Shown here in pieces: positions 11,870 to 21,827 of a DNA stretch of 64,000 bases (positions are counted from its first letter, which is position 1; each line of letters opens with the position of its first letter). A program made the translations under genes and the position numbers. The stretch comes from Hydrangea macrophylla. Taxonomy: Eukaryota; Streptophyta; Magnoliopsida; Cornales; Hydrangeaceae. The notes under the pieces were generated by a model. That model did no database searches, was not told where the DNA came from, and was given only the letters and a program-made list of their open reading frames with translations. The stretch is from NCBI GenBank assembly GCA_033977485.1, contig CM066983.1, positions 106,267,080 through 106,331,079 on the forward strand. The letters run 5' to 3'.

Positions 11870-13108
11870 TGTTGGGAATGGGCCCACAATCAGAACAAGA
11901 AACAGGGACAGATCCAGGAATCTAGTGTAGGGGGGGCGAAAACTTGCTTTTTGAGGTTTACTTATACATTTTTGATAATGAGATAACTGTATAAGATGAG
12001 AAAAATACAAATTATTTGAATTAACAAGGTATGAAGCAATTTGTAAACTAAATTCAGAATTTATATTTATCAATACACCAAACATTTTAAAAAATTACAT
12101 ATAAACATCAGGTTTTAAAAAAAAATTTAAGGGGGGGGGGGGGGGGGGGGGGAGCTTAATGGAGTACTTAAGAAAAAAGTTTAGGGGGGGCGAGTGTATA
12201 CACTTAACGTGTATTCGAAATTTTTTTTTGAGGTTTACTTATACATTTTTGATAATGAGATAACTGTATAAGGTGAGAAAAATACAAATTATTTGAATTA
12301 ACAAGGTATGAAGCAATTTGTAAACTAAATTCAGAATTTATATTTATCAATACACCAAACATTTTAAAAAATTACATATAAACATCAGGTTTTAAAAAAA
12401 AATTTAAGGGGGGGGGGGGGGGAAGCTTAATACTTAAGAAAAAAGTTTAGGGGGGGGGGGGCGAGTGTATACACTTAACTTGTATTTACTAATAATATTA
12501 GTATAATTAAGTGTTTTTTTCCAAATCTAGGGGGGGCGGTCGCCCCCACTCGCCCCCCCCTAGATCCATCCTTGACAAGAAAACTACACCCACAAAGATG
12601 GAGATAAACAGAACAAGAACGGCACAACCACGAAAGAAAATCAAGCAAACAAACACAACAAGATTTAAATGTGGTTCGGCCCAACAATGCCTACGTCCAC
12701 GTGCAAAGGCTATCACCTCGATTAATATGAAGATTACAAGCACTCAAGACCTCACGTGTATAACTCTCCAACCAAGTTATATGACACACACAATTGCTAG
12801 AAACTAATCTCTCATTCACTAGTTTGTAGCCCTCTCTTGTGTATGCAGAAGATTTCCGACCAATCTTATCAATCCCTTGAGCAAGCCCTATATTTATAGA
12901 GATTGTATAGTCCTAATCCTAGTTGTAGTAGGATTTACCCCTATGGTAAGTCTTATACAACAAGGAATACTCTTACACACATTCCTATATAAACTAGGAA
13001 CTTCCACCATCAAAGGAATCCTTATTTGATAAGGAAACCACCAAATAAGAAATCCAATCATAATTAGGAAATCATTCCACTAATGGAATTTTAGGCACAA
13101 TCCTAACA
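11870..13108 (-). repeat. 3' LTR of the small Copia-type element (with MITE inside)
   Basis: It is the downstream LTR in the direction of transcription. It matches 13453-14011 along its length once 11903-12574 and one copy of ACAAGAAA are removed. Substitutions seen against the other LTR include CAGAACAAG/CACAACAAG near 11891, GGCACAACC/GACACAACC near 12620 and ATGGAATTTT/ATGAAATTTT near 13083. Confidence 0.9.
11903..12574. mobile_element. hAT-type MITE in the LTR, 8-bp TSD ACAAGAAA
   Basis: The insert starts CAGGGACAGATCCAGGA and ends CTAGATCCATCCTTG, which in reverse reads CAAGGATGGATCTAG, giving imperfect hAT-type terminal inverted repeats. A perfect 8-bp duplication ACAAGAAA flanks it (11895-11902 and 12575-12582), and removing the insert plus one TSD restores an LTR of exactly the length of its partner. 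The 672-bp interior is an internal direct duplication with a period of about 277 bp (about 11930-12190 and 12207-12470), each copy including a long G run and GCGAGTGTATACACTTAA. No transposase is encoded. Confidence 0.93.
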
Positions 13109-13211
13109 ATCTTCACCTTGCCTCAAATTCCTTCCCATCAGTTCTCAGAGTCTTCATCTTGTAATCTTCAACTTCCACATCGATAGTGCATCACATTTGC
13201 CATCCCCCAAG

Positions 13212-13424
13212 CTATTTAGCTACACCATTACTCAAGTTCACATCCCCCATGAACTTGAGATCACCAACTTCCGGCTTGCCATCTTCACTGCACAATGCAT
13301 CCTCTATACCTTGTTGCACCAACGCATCCTTCATACGTACTTGCCACATGCTGAAATTCTTCTTGGCATCGAACTTTTCTATTGCCATTCGCATATCCCC
13401 AAGCGAACTATCTCCAACTGCCAT
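13212..13424 (-). pseudogene. gag: N-terminal fragment of a Copia-type Gag polyprotein
   Basis: This 70-codon frame starts with ATG at 13424, about 15 bases after the tRNA priming site, the expected place for the gag start of a Copia element. It reads MAVGDSSLGDMRMAIEKFDA and then KKNFSMWQVRMKDALVQQG, matching the FDGxNFxxWKxRM pattern that opens Copia Gag proteins, where this domain begins the nucleocapsid precursor. After about residue 50 the similarity fades and the frame stops at 13212. No CCHC zinc knuckle, protease, integrase or reverse transcriptase follows; the sequence passes straight into 3' untranslated sequence and the polypurine tract. It is thus a truncated gag kept in a deletion derivative. 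Whether a 70-residue protein is made, or the segment serves only RNA packaging, cannot be told. Confidence 0.8.
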
Positions 13425-13438
13425 GGATTCTCAACCGA

Positions 13439-13450
13439 GCTCTGATACCA
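13439..13450 (-). other. Priming site for initiator-Met tRNA (Copia-type element)
   Basis: The minus strand reads TGGTATCAGAGC, the exact complement of the 3' end of plant initiator tRNA-Met, separated by two bases from the LTR edge at 13453. It sets the element's orientation as minus. Confidence 0.92.
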
Positions 13451-13452
13451 CT

Positions 13453-14011
13453 TGTTGGGAATGGGCCCACAATCACAACAAGAAAACTACACCCACAAAG
13501 ATGGAGATAAACAGAACAAGAACGACACAACCACGAAAGAAAATCAAGCAAACAAACACAACAAAATTTAAATGTGGTTCGGCCCAACAATGCCTACGTC
13601 CACGTGCAAAGGCTATCACCTCGATTAATATGAAGATTACAAGCACTCAAGACCTCACGTGTATAACTCTCCAACCAAGTTATATGACACACACAATTGC
13701 TAGAAACTAATCTCTCATTCACTAGTTTGTAGCCCTCTCTTGTGTATGCAGAAGATTTCCAACCAATCTTATCAATCCCTTGAGCAAGCCCTATATTTAT
13801 AGAGATTGTATAGTCCTAATCCTAGTTGTAGTAGGATTTACCCCTATGGTAAGTCTTATACAACAAGGAATACTCTTACACACATTCCTATATAAACTAG
13901 GAACTTCCACCATCAAAGGAATCCTTATTTGATAAGGAAACCACCAAATAAGAAATCCAATCATAATTAGGAAATCATTCCACTAATGAAATTTTAGGCA
14001 CAATCCTAACA
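13453..14011 (-). repeat. 5' LTR of the small Copia-type element
   Basis: This uninterrupted 559-bp LTR lies next to the priming site, so it is the upstream LTR. In the direction of transcription it starts TGTTAGGATTGTGCC and ends TCCCAACA. It is followed by the TSD copy ATTTA at 14012-14016. Confidence 0.9.
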
Positions 14012-14113
14012 ATTTATAATGATCTTTACCCCAATGTGAGTTGATTTGTTATGTTATGTTCTTTTACCCAAAAAAAAAATGTATATATATCTATATCTAT
14101 AATATATATAAGT

Positions 14114-14483
14114 GCACCGATGGCCTTAAGTGTTTTGAACTTTTATCAATCGGTGCACTTTTGCTTAAGTGATTTTTTTTAGAGTTTTATTAAGTTTAGT
14201 ATACCATTTTTTTTTTGTCCGCCATAAGTGTCCTACAATAGTACAATTTAATAACAACATTAGAAAAAAGTCCTATAATAGTACAATTTAATAATAACAT
14301 TAGGAATAACCCTATTGTCGCATCATTTAAGAATCACTTTTAGCATAGAATTTGTGAAGCATAATACTACTCTTTTAAAATTGGCTCATATTGGTTTTGT
14401 CTTTATATTAGTATATATTAAGAATTAAAATTTATCACATTATTTAATTGTTATTTAACTTATTTAGTATCGATAAGAACTTG

Positions 14484-14514
<31 letters not shown>

Positions 14515-16200
14515 CTTTTTTTTTTTCTTCTGTAGCATAGTAACATTTTCTTTTTCAATATTTTTTATTTTTTTTCCTGGTGATTATAAGAATCCATTTA
14601 ATTCTTTCATTTTTGCGACATATAAGAATATTTACCTTTTATGTGTATATATGTATATATAACTTATGCACACAGTTTAGCACACTTGTAAAAAAAAAAA
14701 CTACCACTTATATAACATAAGCTTAACTACAGTGAAGAAAAGAAACAAAAAAGAAAGAAGATATATAGAGCAATGCCATGTTTATCAAATTTTGTATTCC
14801 AAATGGTTTATAAACTCATGTGTTAGCAGGACTACTTTTAATAATAGTGGGATTACTACAAAATCCTTCACTTAAAATCAAGTGAATTTCACTGCCATGC
14901 GTGTTTTTGAAAAACTTGGATTACAAAATTTAGGAAGCAAAGTATTATTCAAGAAAATAAGATGAAATAGTAAAATAGTTAGGAATAGTATTTACTACAT
15001 TGGGAACTACATATATATTTCCTGTGAAATAATGGTATGGATCTCAAATTTATATCTCAAAATTTGGTTCAGCACCGATCCCCTTAAGTGTTTTGAACTT
15101 TTATCAATCGGTGCACTTTTGCTTAAGTGATTTTTTTTAGAGTTTTGTTAAGTTTAGTATACCATTTTTTTTTGGTCCGCCATAAGAGTCCTACAATAGT
15201 ACAATTTAATAACAACATTAGAAAAGAGTCCTATAATAGTACAATTTAATAATAACATTAGGAATAACCCTATTGTCGCATCATTTAAGAATCACTTTTA
15301 GCATAGAATTTGTGAAGCATAATACTACTCTTTTAGGATTGGCTCATATTGATTTTGTTTTTATATTAATATATATTAAGAATTAAAATTTATCACATTA
15401 TTTAATTGTTATTTAACTTATTTAGTATCGATAAGAACTTGACTTCTTCTTCTTCTTCTTCTTCTTTTTTTTTTTCTTCTGTAGCATAGTAACATTTTCT
15501 TTTTCAATATTTTTTATTTTTTTTCCTGGTGATTATAAGAATCCATTTAATTCTTTCATTTTTGCAACATATAAGAATATTTACCTTTTATGTGTATATA
15601 TGTATATATAACTTATGCACACAGTTTAGCACACTTGTAAAAAAAACTACCACTTATATAACATAAGCTTAACTATAGTGAAGAAAAGAAACAAAAAAGA
15701 AAGAAGATATATAGAGCAATGCCATGTTTATCAAATTTTGTATTCCAAATGGTTTATAAACTCATGTCGTAACAGGACTACTTTTAATAATAGTGGGATT
15801 ACTTCAAAATCCTTCACTTAAAATCAAGTGAATTTCACTGCCATGCGTGTTTTTGAAAAACTTGGATTACAAAATTTAGGAAGCAAAGCATTATTCAAGA
15901 AAATAAGATGAAATAGTAAAATAATTAGGAATAGTATTTACTACATTGGGAACTACATATATATTTCCTGTGAAATAATGGTATGGATCTCAAATTTATA
16001 TCTCAAAATTTGGTTCAGCACCGATCCCCCTAAGTGTTTCGAGCTTTTTCAATTGGTGCAGTACTTTTGCTCAAGTGATTTTTTGATAAAGTTTTAATAA
16101 ATTTGGTATGCCATTTTTTTTTATTGGGTCCGACTATAAATCAAAAGTCCTACAATAGTACAATTTAATAAAAACATTAAAGTGTTATGAAAAAAGGACT
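14114..16200. repeat. Tandem repeat, two full units of ~0.95 kb and a partial third
   Basis: Unit starts are marked by GCACCGATSSCCTTAAGTGTTTTGAAC at 14114, 15072 and 16018, giving periods of 958 and 946 bp. Units 1 and 2 are nearly the same throughout, including a (TTC)n tract, TATGTGTATATATGTATATA and a MITE-like piece starting GAGCAATGCCATGTTTATC. Unit 3 is recognisable for roughly 180 bp and more diverged, as expected for an older edge unit. Most size difference comes from the (TTC)n and A-run lengths. No coding sequence is seen. Confidence 0.9.
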
Positions 16201-16705
16201 AAAAAAATAACAACATTAAAGTATTTTTTTTTCTTCACAACTACTATATGGTCAGTGGCCTCAAAAGAAGAAAAATTGACTCACGTTAGACCTGAAATTA
16301 ATTTTTTCCCACTTTTTTAGTACACTTCTATGATTAGGAATTGACATTCATTAATCTAACATTCACCTTGATTTTAATTTGGGATTTTTAGTTTAGTAGA
16401 CTTCTATGATTAGGAATTGACATCACAATCACCAAAGTTTGTTTTAAATTTTTTATGTTTTTTGTTCAAATTGTTGCTTCATAACTTTACGCACTGACTT
16501 GAGCTAAACTTGTAGGCATGTATTTATACATATATTTACTTTGTTATAGAGATTAGTAATTTAGATCTTTTTCTTTCTTTTTTTTCTCGCTAGAATAGTA
16601 AATTGGATGTATTTACTAACTTCCAGTGCAATTAAGAATTTAGCTTTTCTTCATTATTCTGTTTTCTTCCCTCCAAACTAAACTCTTATCTTTCCTTTCT
16701 TTTAT

Positions 16706-16881
16706 GGGTTTTGCTAACATGTGCGCTAAGGGCATATGTTAAAGTTCTAAAAGTGGAAATAAATAAGGGGTACATTGTGGGGTTCAGTGTTCGATGTGTG
16801 GTTCAGTGTTTGTCTCCCTTATTTATTTCCACTTTTGAAATCTTAACATACACCCTAAAAAAACACATGTTAACAAAACCC
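16706..16881. mobile_element. MITE with inverted repeats GGGTTTTGCTAACATGTG
   Basis: Left end GGGTTTTGCTAACATGTG and right end CACATGTTAACAAAACCC are near-perfect inverted repeats. The pairing continues inward (AAAGTGGAAATAAATAAGGG against CCCTTATTTATTTCCACTTTT), so the 176-bp unit folds almost completely. No clear TSD was found and the superfamily is open. Confidence 0.75.
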
Positions 16882-16995
16882 TTTTTTATTTATCTTTTTT
16901 ATTTGCATGGAAAGAAATCAGTCTTAATACGTGAATGGCTATTGGATTGCGTTAGGCTAACCTAATTTTTTGTTAGGATAATGACAATGAGAGTA

Positions 16996-17243
16996 AAGAT
17001 CTGTTTGATAAAACTGAAAAATTAAGTACTGAATTTCAAGTACTGTAAATTTTAAACGATTGAAATTGCAATAATGAAAACAGTGTTTCAAGTAATGAAA
17101 TAGAATTCATTCAATGATTATTTTTAGTCAAAAAATTTCACTATCTTCTCATTTAAGTGGTACATTATCAAATGCACTGAAAAAGAATAAGTGCTAAAAC
17201 TTTTCATTTTCAGCACTTAATTGGATTAGCAAATATACCCTCA
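16996..17243. mobile_element. MITE, GTTTGATAAAACT family, copy 2
   Basis: Similar along its length to 10124-10402: the left end has CTGTTTGATAAAACTGAAAAA and the right end has CAGCACTTAATTGGATTAGCAAATAT. No coding capacity. It abuts another MITE at 17244. Confidence 0.6.
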
Positions 17244-17396
17244 GTCTTTAGGCACAAACACGGTCCACAAACACTACAATGTGTCTAGCCCTCTCCTCTG
17301 TGGATCCCATAGTGTCAATGGAACCCATCTGGGGAGAGATAGACAAATTGTGGTATTTGTAGATTGTGTTTGTGAGATTTGTTTGTGCCCAAAGAC
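17244..17396. mobile_element. MITE related to 9266-9427
   Basis: Ends GTCTTTAGGCACAAAC and GTTTGTGCCCAAAGAC are inverted repeats, and the middle carries CTCTCC..TGGATCCCATAGTG against CCATCTGGGGAGAGATAGAC, like the middle of the element at 9266. It encodes nothing. Confidence 0.65.
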
Positions 17397-18850
17397 TTAT
17401 TCAATGACAATTGTGAATTTCAAAGTAAAAGCTTCTCTAAAACATATTAATTTTTTTTACTTAGCTGATACTCAACCATTCCAGTGGATATATATATATA
17501 TATATATATATGGAGAGAAATGCTAAACCCACCTTATTCTACAGCATATCTAAAAGAAGCACATTTTTTTGACAAAAAAAAAAAAATTCATTTGTTACTC
17601 AAATATATTTTCGTGGTTCTTATTTTAGATGGTTGTCCATGAGAGTCATAGTAATTAGATTAAAACTATAAAAACTTTTGTTTATTGGAGACGCGGAGTT
17701 GTTAGTATGGCCCCTAAGAAGAAGAATTTGGATTTTTTTTTTTTTTGGTACTCATTCTTCCATCAAGTTGGAAATTAAACTTCTGTGTAAGTCGTAAACT
17801 ACTAAAAAAAATTATTAATTGACTTTTTGAAACATAAGAACCCAACTGATACTCAGCTACTAGATTACACGATTTCATTATTGTTCTTTTCCCTACCATC
17901 TTTTGATTCCTATTTTTTTTTCCCAATGTTGGCCCATCCCACCTGATAATTATACATTTATTATAATTTTTTCTCTCATATCTATAACTATAATCTATCT
18001 ATGTATATCAGAAATTTGTAATCATATATCTATGTATATCAAAAATTTGTAATCTAAGTATACCAGCCCCTTAAATGTTTTACAATTTTTTTTTCCAGTC
18101 TGTTAATTCTAATGAGCCCTAATAAACCATAAGGCATATTGTTTTGTTCTTCGATTGTTTCTTATTTGCCCAATTACTTCTAATGAGTGAGTACCAATAA
18201 AACATTAGTCCTACTTTCTTCTTCTTCTTTTTTTTTTTTTTTTCTTTAATGGACTCTATTTTCCTCCTTTGTCTGAAGTTCCTAATATTTGCTTTCCTAT
18301 TACTCCATTCGTCCCAAAATAAGTGTGGACGTTTTCTTTTTTGGATGTCCTAAAATAAGTGTCCATTTTTAAAAATCAATTATAAAGTTTAATAAATTTC
18401 CTATAATAACCTTACAATAAAGAAAAAGAATCATTTGAGTAAATTAAAAATACAAACTATGAAATTTTACGAGTCTAAATAGCAACCCAAAATTACCCGA
18501 GTGATTAAAAATCTAATCGAAACACCTGTGTTTTGAACATAGGCCAAGTAACACGTGTCACAACTCTAATCGACTAAAACTGACCTTAGTTAAATAACCT
18601 AACCTTGGATAGCAAAATATCTAATTATATGTAGTATATTATATCACAAATAATTGTTTATTAAATGATAATGTTCTATTACCGAATTATAACACCCTAT
18701 TTTAGGTTAAGGGTATATTTGATTTATAGATTTAGTGAGAAGGGAAAGAAAAAAAAAACTGAAGAAACTGTTTAAAGAAAATATTGAGGAGAAGGAAAAT
18801 TTCTTTACTAACATTCAATATGTCAATACAAGACCAAACGTGATAGTACA
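17397..18850. other. AT-rich stretch without a supported gene
   Basis: Contains (TA)n at 17492-17512, several T or A runs and a repeat of ATCTATGTATATCARAAATTTGTAATC at 17996-18053. A possible Helitron-like TC start lies near 17973. The frames at 17714-17926 (minus) and 18735-18932 (plus) show no domain that I recognise. Confidence 0.4.
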
Positions 18851-18869
18851 TCTACGGCTAGGCAAAGGT

Positions 18870-20110
18870 ACCTATTTTCCTTTCTATACCTATTTTCTTT
18901 TCTTTTATCACTCAAATTTGTTTACTTTTTAATTGCTATTTGAGTCTTCTATTGTTTTAATTGTAATACGTTATTTATACGAACTATTTTATAAAGTTAA
19001 TAATTTAAAGTGCCAATATGGTATGTTAAAAATTGAAATAGTGTGGCAGCCAATTTGAGTCTTCATTGGAATTCATCTTGTATAAAGTTAATAATTTAGA
19101 GCAACCAGTATATTATGTTGGAATTCAATTAGCATGACATTTTTAATTGATACCTTTTTTCTTTTATTTTATCACTCAAATTTGTATAGGTTTTAACTGC
19201 TATTTGAGTCTTTTATTGTTTAATTGTAATACGTTGAAAATTTAAATAGTGTGACATTTTCACCTAGGCTCGCCTTCATCAAATTCATCTAGGGCTCATA
19301 TTTTTGGCCAATTTTAGATTTTTCATTAGCTTTGAGGTAAATTTTAGCCGTTTCACTTTAGTCCAAAAATTTACCTTTTTCTTTTCTTTCATCACTCAAA
19401 CTTGTATAGGTTTTAATTGCTATTTGATTCTTCTATTGTTTGAACTGTAATACGCTATTTATACGGACCATTTTATAAAGTTAATAATTTAGAGCAGTCA
19501 ATATGTTATGTTAAAAATTCAAATAGCGTAGTCTTCTATTGTTTAACTGTAATACGTTGGAAACTTAAATAGCTAGCATGACATTTTCACCTAGGCTCGC
19601 CTTCATTGAATTCGTCTAAGATCAATATTTTTGGCCAATTTTAGATTTTTTTTATCAGTTTTGAGGTAAATCTTAGCAGTTTCACTTTAGTCCAAAAATG
19701 TACTTTTTTTCTTTTCTTTTTATCACTAAAACATGTATAGGTTTTAATTGCTATTTGAATCTTCTATTGTTTGAACTGTAATACGTTATTTATGCGGACC
19801 ATTTTATAAAGTTAATAATTTAGAATAGTCAGTATGTTATGTTGGAAATTCAAATAACGTGACATTTTCACCTAGGCTCGCCTTCATTGGAATTCATCTT
19901 TTATATAGTTAAATAATTTAGAGCATCCAGTATATTATGTTGGAATTTAAATAATATGACATTTTTACCTAGGCTCGCCTTTATTGAATTAATCTAGGGC
20001 TAAATATTTTTGGCCAATTTTAGATTTTGCATCAATTTTGAGGTAATTTTTGGCAAATTTTAGATTTTTCATTAGTTTTGGGGGAAATCTTAATAGTTTC
20101 ACTTCATCCA
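18870..20110. repeat. Degenerate tandem-repeat field, unit about 220-340 bp
   Basis: A sentence-like set of motifs recurs in order: TATCACTCAAATTTGTATAGG, TGCTATTTGAGTCTTCTATTG, GTAATACGTTATTTATACGGA, ATAAAGTTAATAATTTAGAG, CACCTAGGCTCGCCTTCATT and TTTTTGGCCAATTTTAGATTT. Starts of the first motif are near 18905, 19167, 19387 and 19720. Some units lack one or more motifs, giving variable length. It is non-coding and likely an old, decayed repeat array. The boundary on each side is soft. Confidence 0.7.
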
Positions 20111-21317
20111 AAACCACAAGGGTTAAATATCCACTTTTGAAGCACGGGGAGGGTAAAGTGAAATTAGGCCTAACCATAAGGGGTAAAATATAGTTAACCC
20201 TTTTATTAATCCAAAGAAAGTGTTTATTTATTTAAGATCTTCATTAGTCATCAAGTGCTATAACATTTAGAATAATTGAACACCACATTTAAGAATCATA
20301 ACATTATCCAATGAAGTGTGAATGTTTAAACTTGGACAACAAACAGCAATGGAGTGTCCTTTTCTATACCTAGGATCACATGGTAACTCATACAATAATC
20401 TCTAACAATCTTATAAGATTTGCTTTTACAAATATAAAACATCAAGAAGATCAATATAGGGCCTGATGGTTAGTTACATCAAACAAAAGTGATTTTTATT
20501 GTCCAAAAGACAATTATGCTATTGTGTTGTATAGCCTTTTTTTTCTCTCTATTAGTACATATTTTTAATTGTATAAAAAAATGAATTAGTTCATTAAAAA
20601 ATCAAGTATTAAATAAGTAGTATTTATATATGGTGATTGAAAATCTACTTCAAATTACCGACAAATGGCAAAGATTTCTCACCAAATAAACGAATCATTG
20701 TTCAATCACTTGAATAGGTGGAAGACTTGTGACCTACTATTATTATTGAAGACGATGAAAACATCCAAAGTTACAAGAAAAGGAAACAAAGATCAGAGAA
20801 AGGTGATAGAAAAGAATAAACGCGCCGTGAAGAATAAAATCAAAATTGAAAAGGATTAAGTTTTGAATATATATATATATATATATATAAGTATTTTGCT
20901 AGAGTCTTTAAAGTTTCTTTACTAGAGGATATTTCTAAATTTATGCTATAATAAACAAGTATTTTATATTACTTTCTTCTGTGAGAATAATATATTTTTT
21001 CCTTCTTGCTTACACTCAATTATTCATCAATCACCTATACATAATTATGAGTGACAACTAAGATTTTAAATTTGGCTCATTGTGATGATCTTATTACAAA
21101 TCATATTCATGGTTCTGTACTTTTATTAATTGTACTTTTTATTTCTCCTTCTTAGTATTCCAATTGCCTTAATTTTTAGTCTATAGCACTATTTCAATCA
21201 ACTTACTTTTGAGTTATGACTAAACTTTTATTTTTATTTATTTTTACTCATAGTAGTTGCAATTCCAAAAAATAAAATTTTGTCTTTAATAACAATTTTA
21301 ACAATATGAACACCAAT
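20111..21317. other. AT-rich stretch without a supported gene
   Basis: The frame at 20665-20859 encodes a 64-residue lysine-rich peptide with no recognisable domain, and nothing around it looks like promoter or splice context. A (TA)n tract lies at 20868-20888. I see no other structure. Confidence 0.4.
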
Positions 21318-21346
21318 TACGTGCAATGCACGTATTGTATTACTAG
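21318..21346 (+). mobile_element. Helitron 3' terminus (hairpin plus CTAG)
   Basis: Stem TACGTGC (21318-21324), loop AAT, stem GCACGTA (21328-21334), eight-base spacer, then CTAG at 21343-21346 followed by T. In plant Helitrons this hairpin and CTRR end mark the point where rolling-circle transfer stops. The partner 5' end is uncertain. Confidence 0.75.
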
Positions 21347-21382
<36 letters not shown>

Positions 21383-21486
21383 GGTGTTTTAAGTTATGTT
21401 TTGTGGGATGAATGCGGCAGTTAAAAGGTGGTTTCCTGGCAGCCAAAACAATACCAAAGTACAACTTTTTATATCATTATTTGCCA

Positions 21487-21597
21487 TCTATACTAATATA
21501 TAAAAGGGATAAATAAGGGTACAACTGAATAAATATTTTCTTATACCAATAATTACATGATTTTTTACAAAATTTTCTACTCAAAAATAGTTTAACA
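21487..21597 (+). mobile_element. Possible Helitron 5' end fragment
   Basis: TCTATACTAATATATAAAAG, preceded by A, matches the usual look of plant Helitron 5' termini. No matching hairpin-CTAG end was seen downstream, so the element is either truncated or its 3' end is too diverged to spot. It starts only 140 bp after the Helitron 3' end at 21346. Confidence 0.45.
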
Positions 21598-21608
21598 AAG
21601 GTAATAAA

Positions 21609-21817
21609 TAGTCCGGATCTTAAGCGGGTGTGAATGAGCGGACTTTGGGACGGATCACTTTTAGCGACGAAAATATAGTTTTTAGCGACGAAATTTTTTG
21701 TCGCTAAAAATCATTATTTTAGCGACGAAAAATTTCGTCGCTAAAAATAACATTTTCGTCGCTAAAAATGATCCGTTCCAAAGTCCGCTCATTCACATCC
21801 GCTTAATATCCTCGCTA
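21609..21817. mobile_element. Foldback MITE with GCGACGAAA repeats, 10-11-bp TSD
   Basis: Ends TAGTCCGGATCTTAAGCGGG and, in reverse, TAGCGAGGATATTAAGCGG form inverted repeats that continue as TGTGAATGAGCGGACTTTGG on both sides. AAGGTAATAAA flanks the element (21598-21608 and 21817-21827, sharing one base with it), giving a duplication of 10 or 11 bp, which suits a Mutator-like element best. The core is made of TTTTTAGCGACGAAAW units in both orientations, a motif usually associated with ends of plant CACTA elements. No coding capacity. Confidence 0.75.
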
Positions 21818-21827
21818 AGGTAATAAA

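Larger units (their letters stand above)
11870..14011 (-). mobile_element. Small Copia-type LTR element (TRIM-like), TSD ATTTA
   Basis: Two LTRs (11870-13108 and 13453-14011) begin TGTTGGGA and end TCCTAACA in plus orientation. The 5-bp duplication ATTTA flanks the whole (11865-11869 and 14012-14016). The left LTR holds a MITE (11903-12574); without it both LTRs are 559 bp. On the minus strand a perfect initiator-Met tRNA priming site TGGTATCAGAGC (13439-13450) sits two bases from the LTR at 13453, and a purine-rich tract (13109-13124) abuts the other LTR, so transcription runs on the minus strand. Only 344 bp lies between the LTRs, holding the start of a Copia-type gag and then 3' sequence. 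Everything from mid-gag through pol is missing, so it depends on enzymes supplied by a relative. I counted about five differences between LTRs. Confidence 0.93.
16201..17243. other. Gene-free stretch with two MITEs
   Basis: Nothing coding is supported. The short frame 16711-16965 lies largely inside the MITE at 16706-16881. A direct repeat of TAGACTTCTATGATTAGGAATTGACAT-type sequence occurs near 16320 and 16400. Confidence 0.5.
14090..21346 (+). mobile_element. Candidate Helitron (3' end clear, 5' end tentative)
   Basis: The 3' end is well supported: a 7-bp stem TACGTGC/GCACGTA with loop AAT (21318-21334) is followed after eight bases by CTAG (21343-21346) and then a T, the standard plant Helitron 3' terminus with insertion between A and T. 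The proposed 5' end TCTATATCTATAATATATATAAG (starting 14090, preceded by A) fits the TC start and the TCTATACTA..TATAAAAG style of plant Helitron 5' ends, but AT-rich chance matches are easy and other candidates exist near 17973. The stretch between holds tandem repeats, several MITEs and no Rep/helicase gene, so it would be non-autonomous. The pairing of these two ends is inference. Confidence 0.4.

Noticed and set aside
13186..13710. 174-residue plus-strand reading frame
   Set aside because: It runs antisense to the Copia gag start and across the priming site into the LTR, so it is a chance frame; its second half also recurs in the other LTR.
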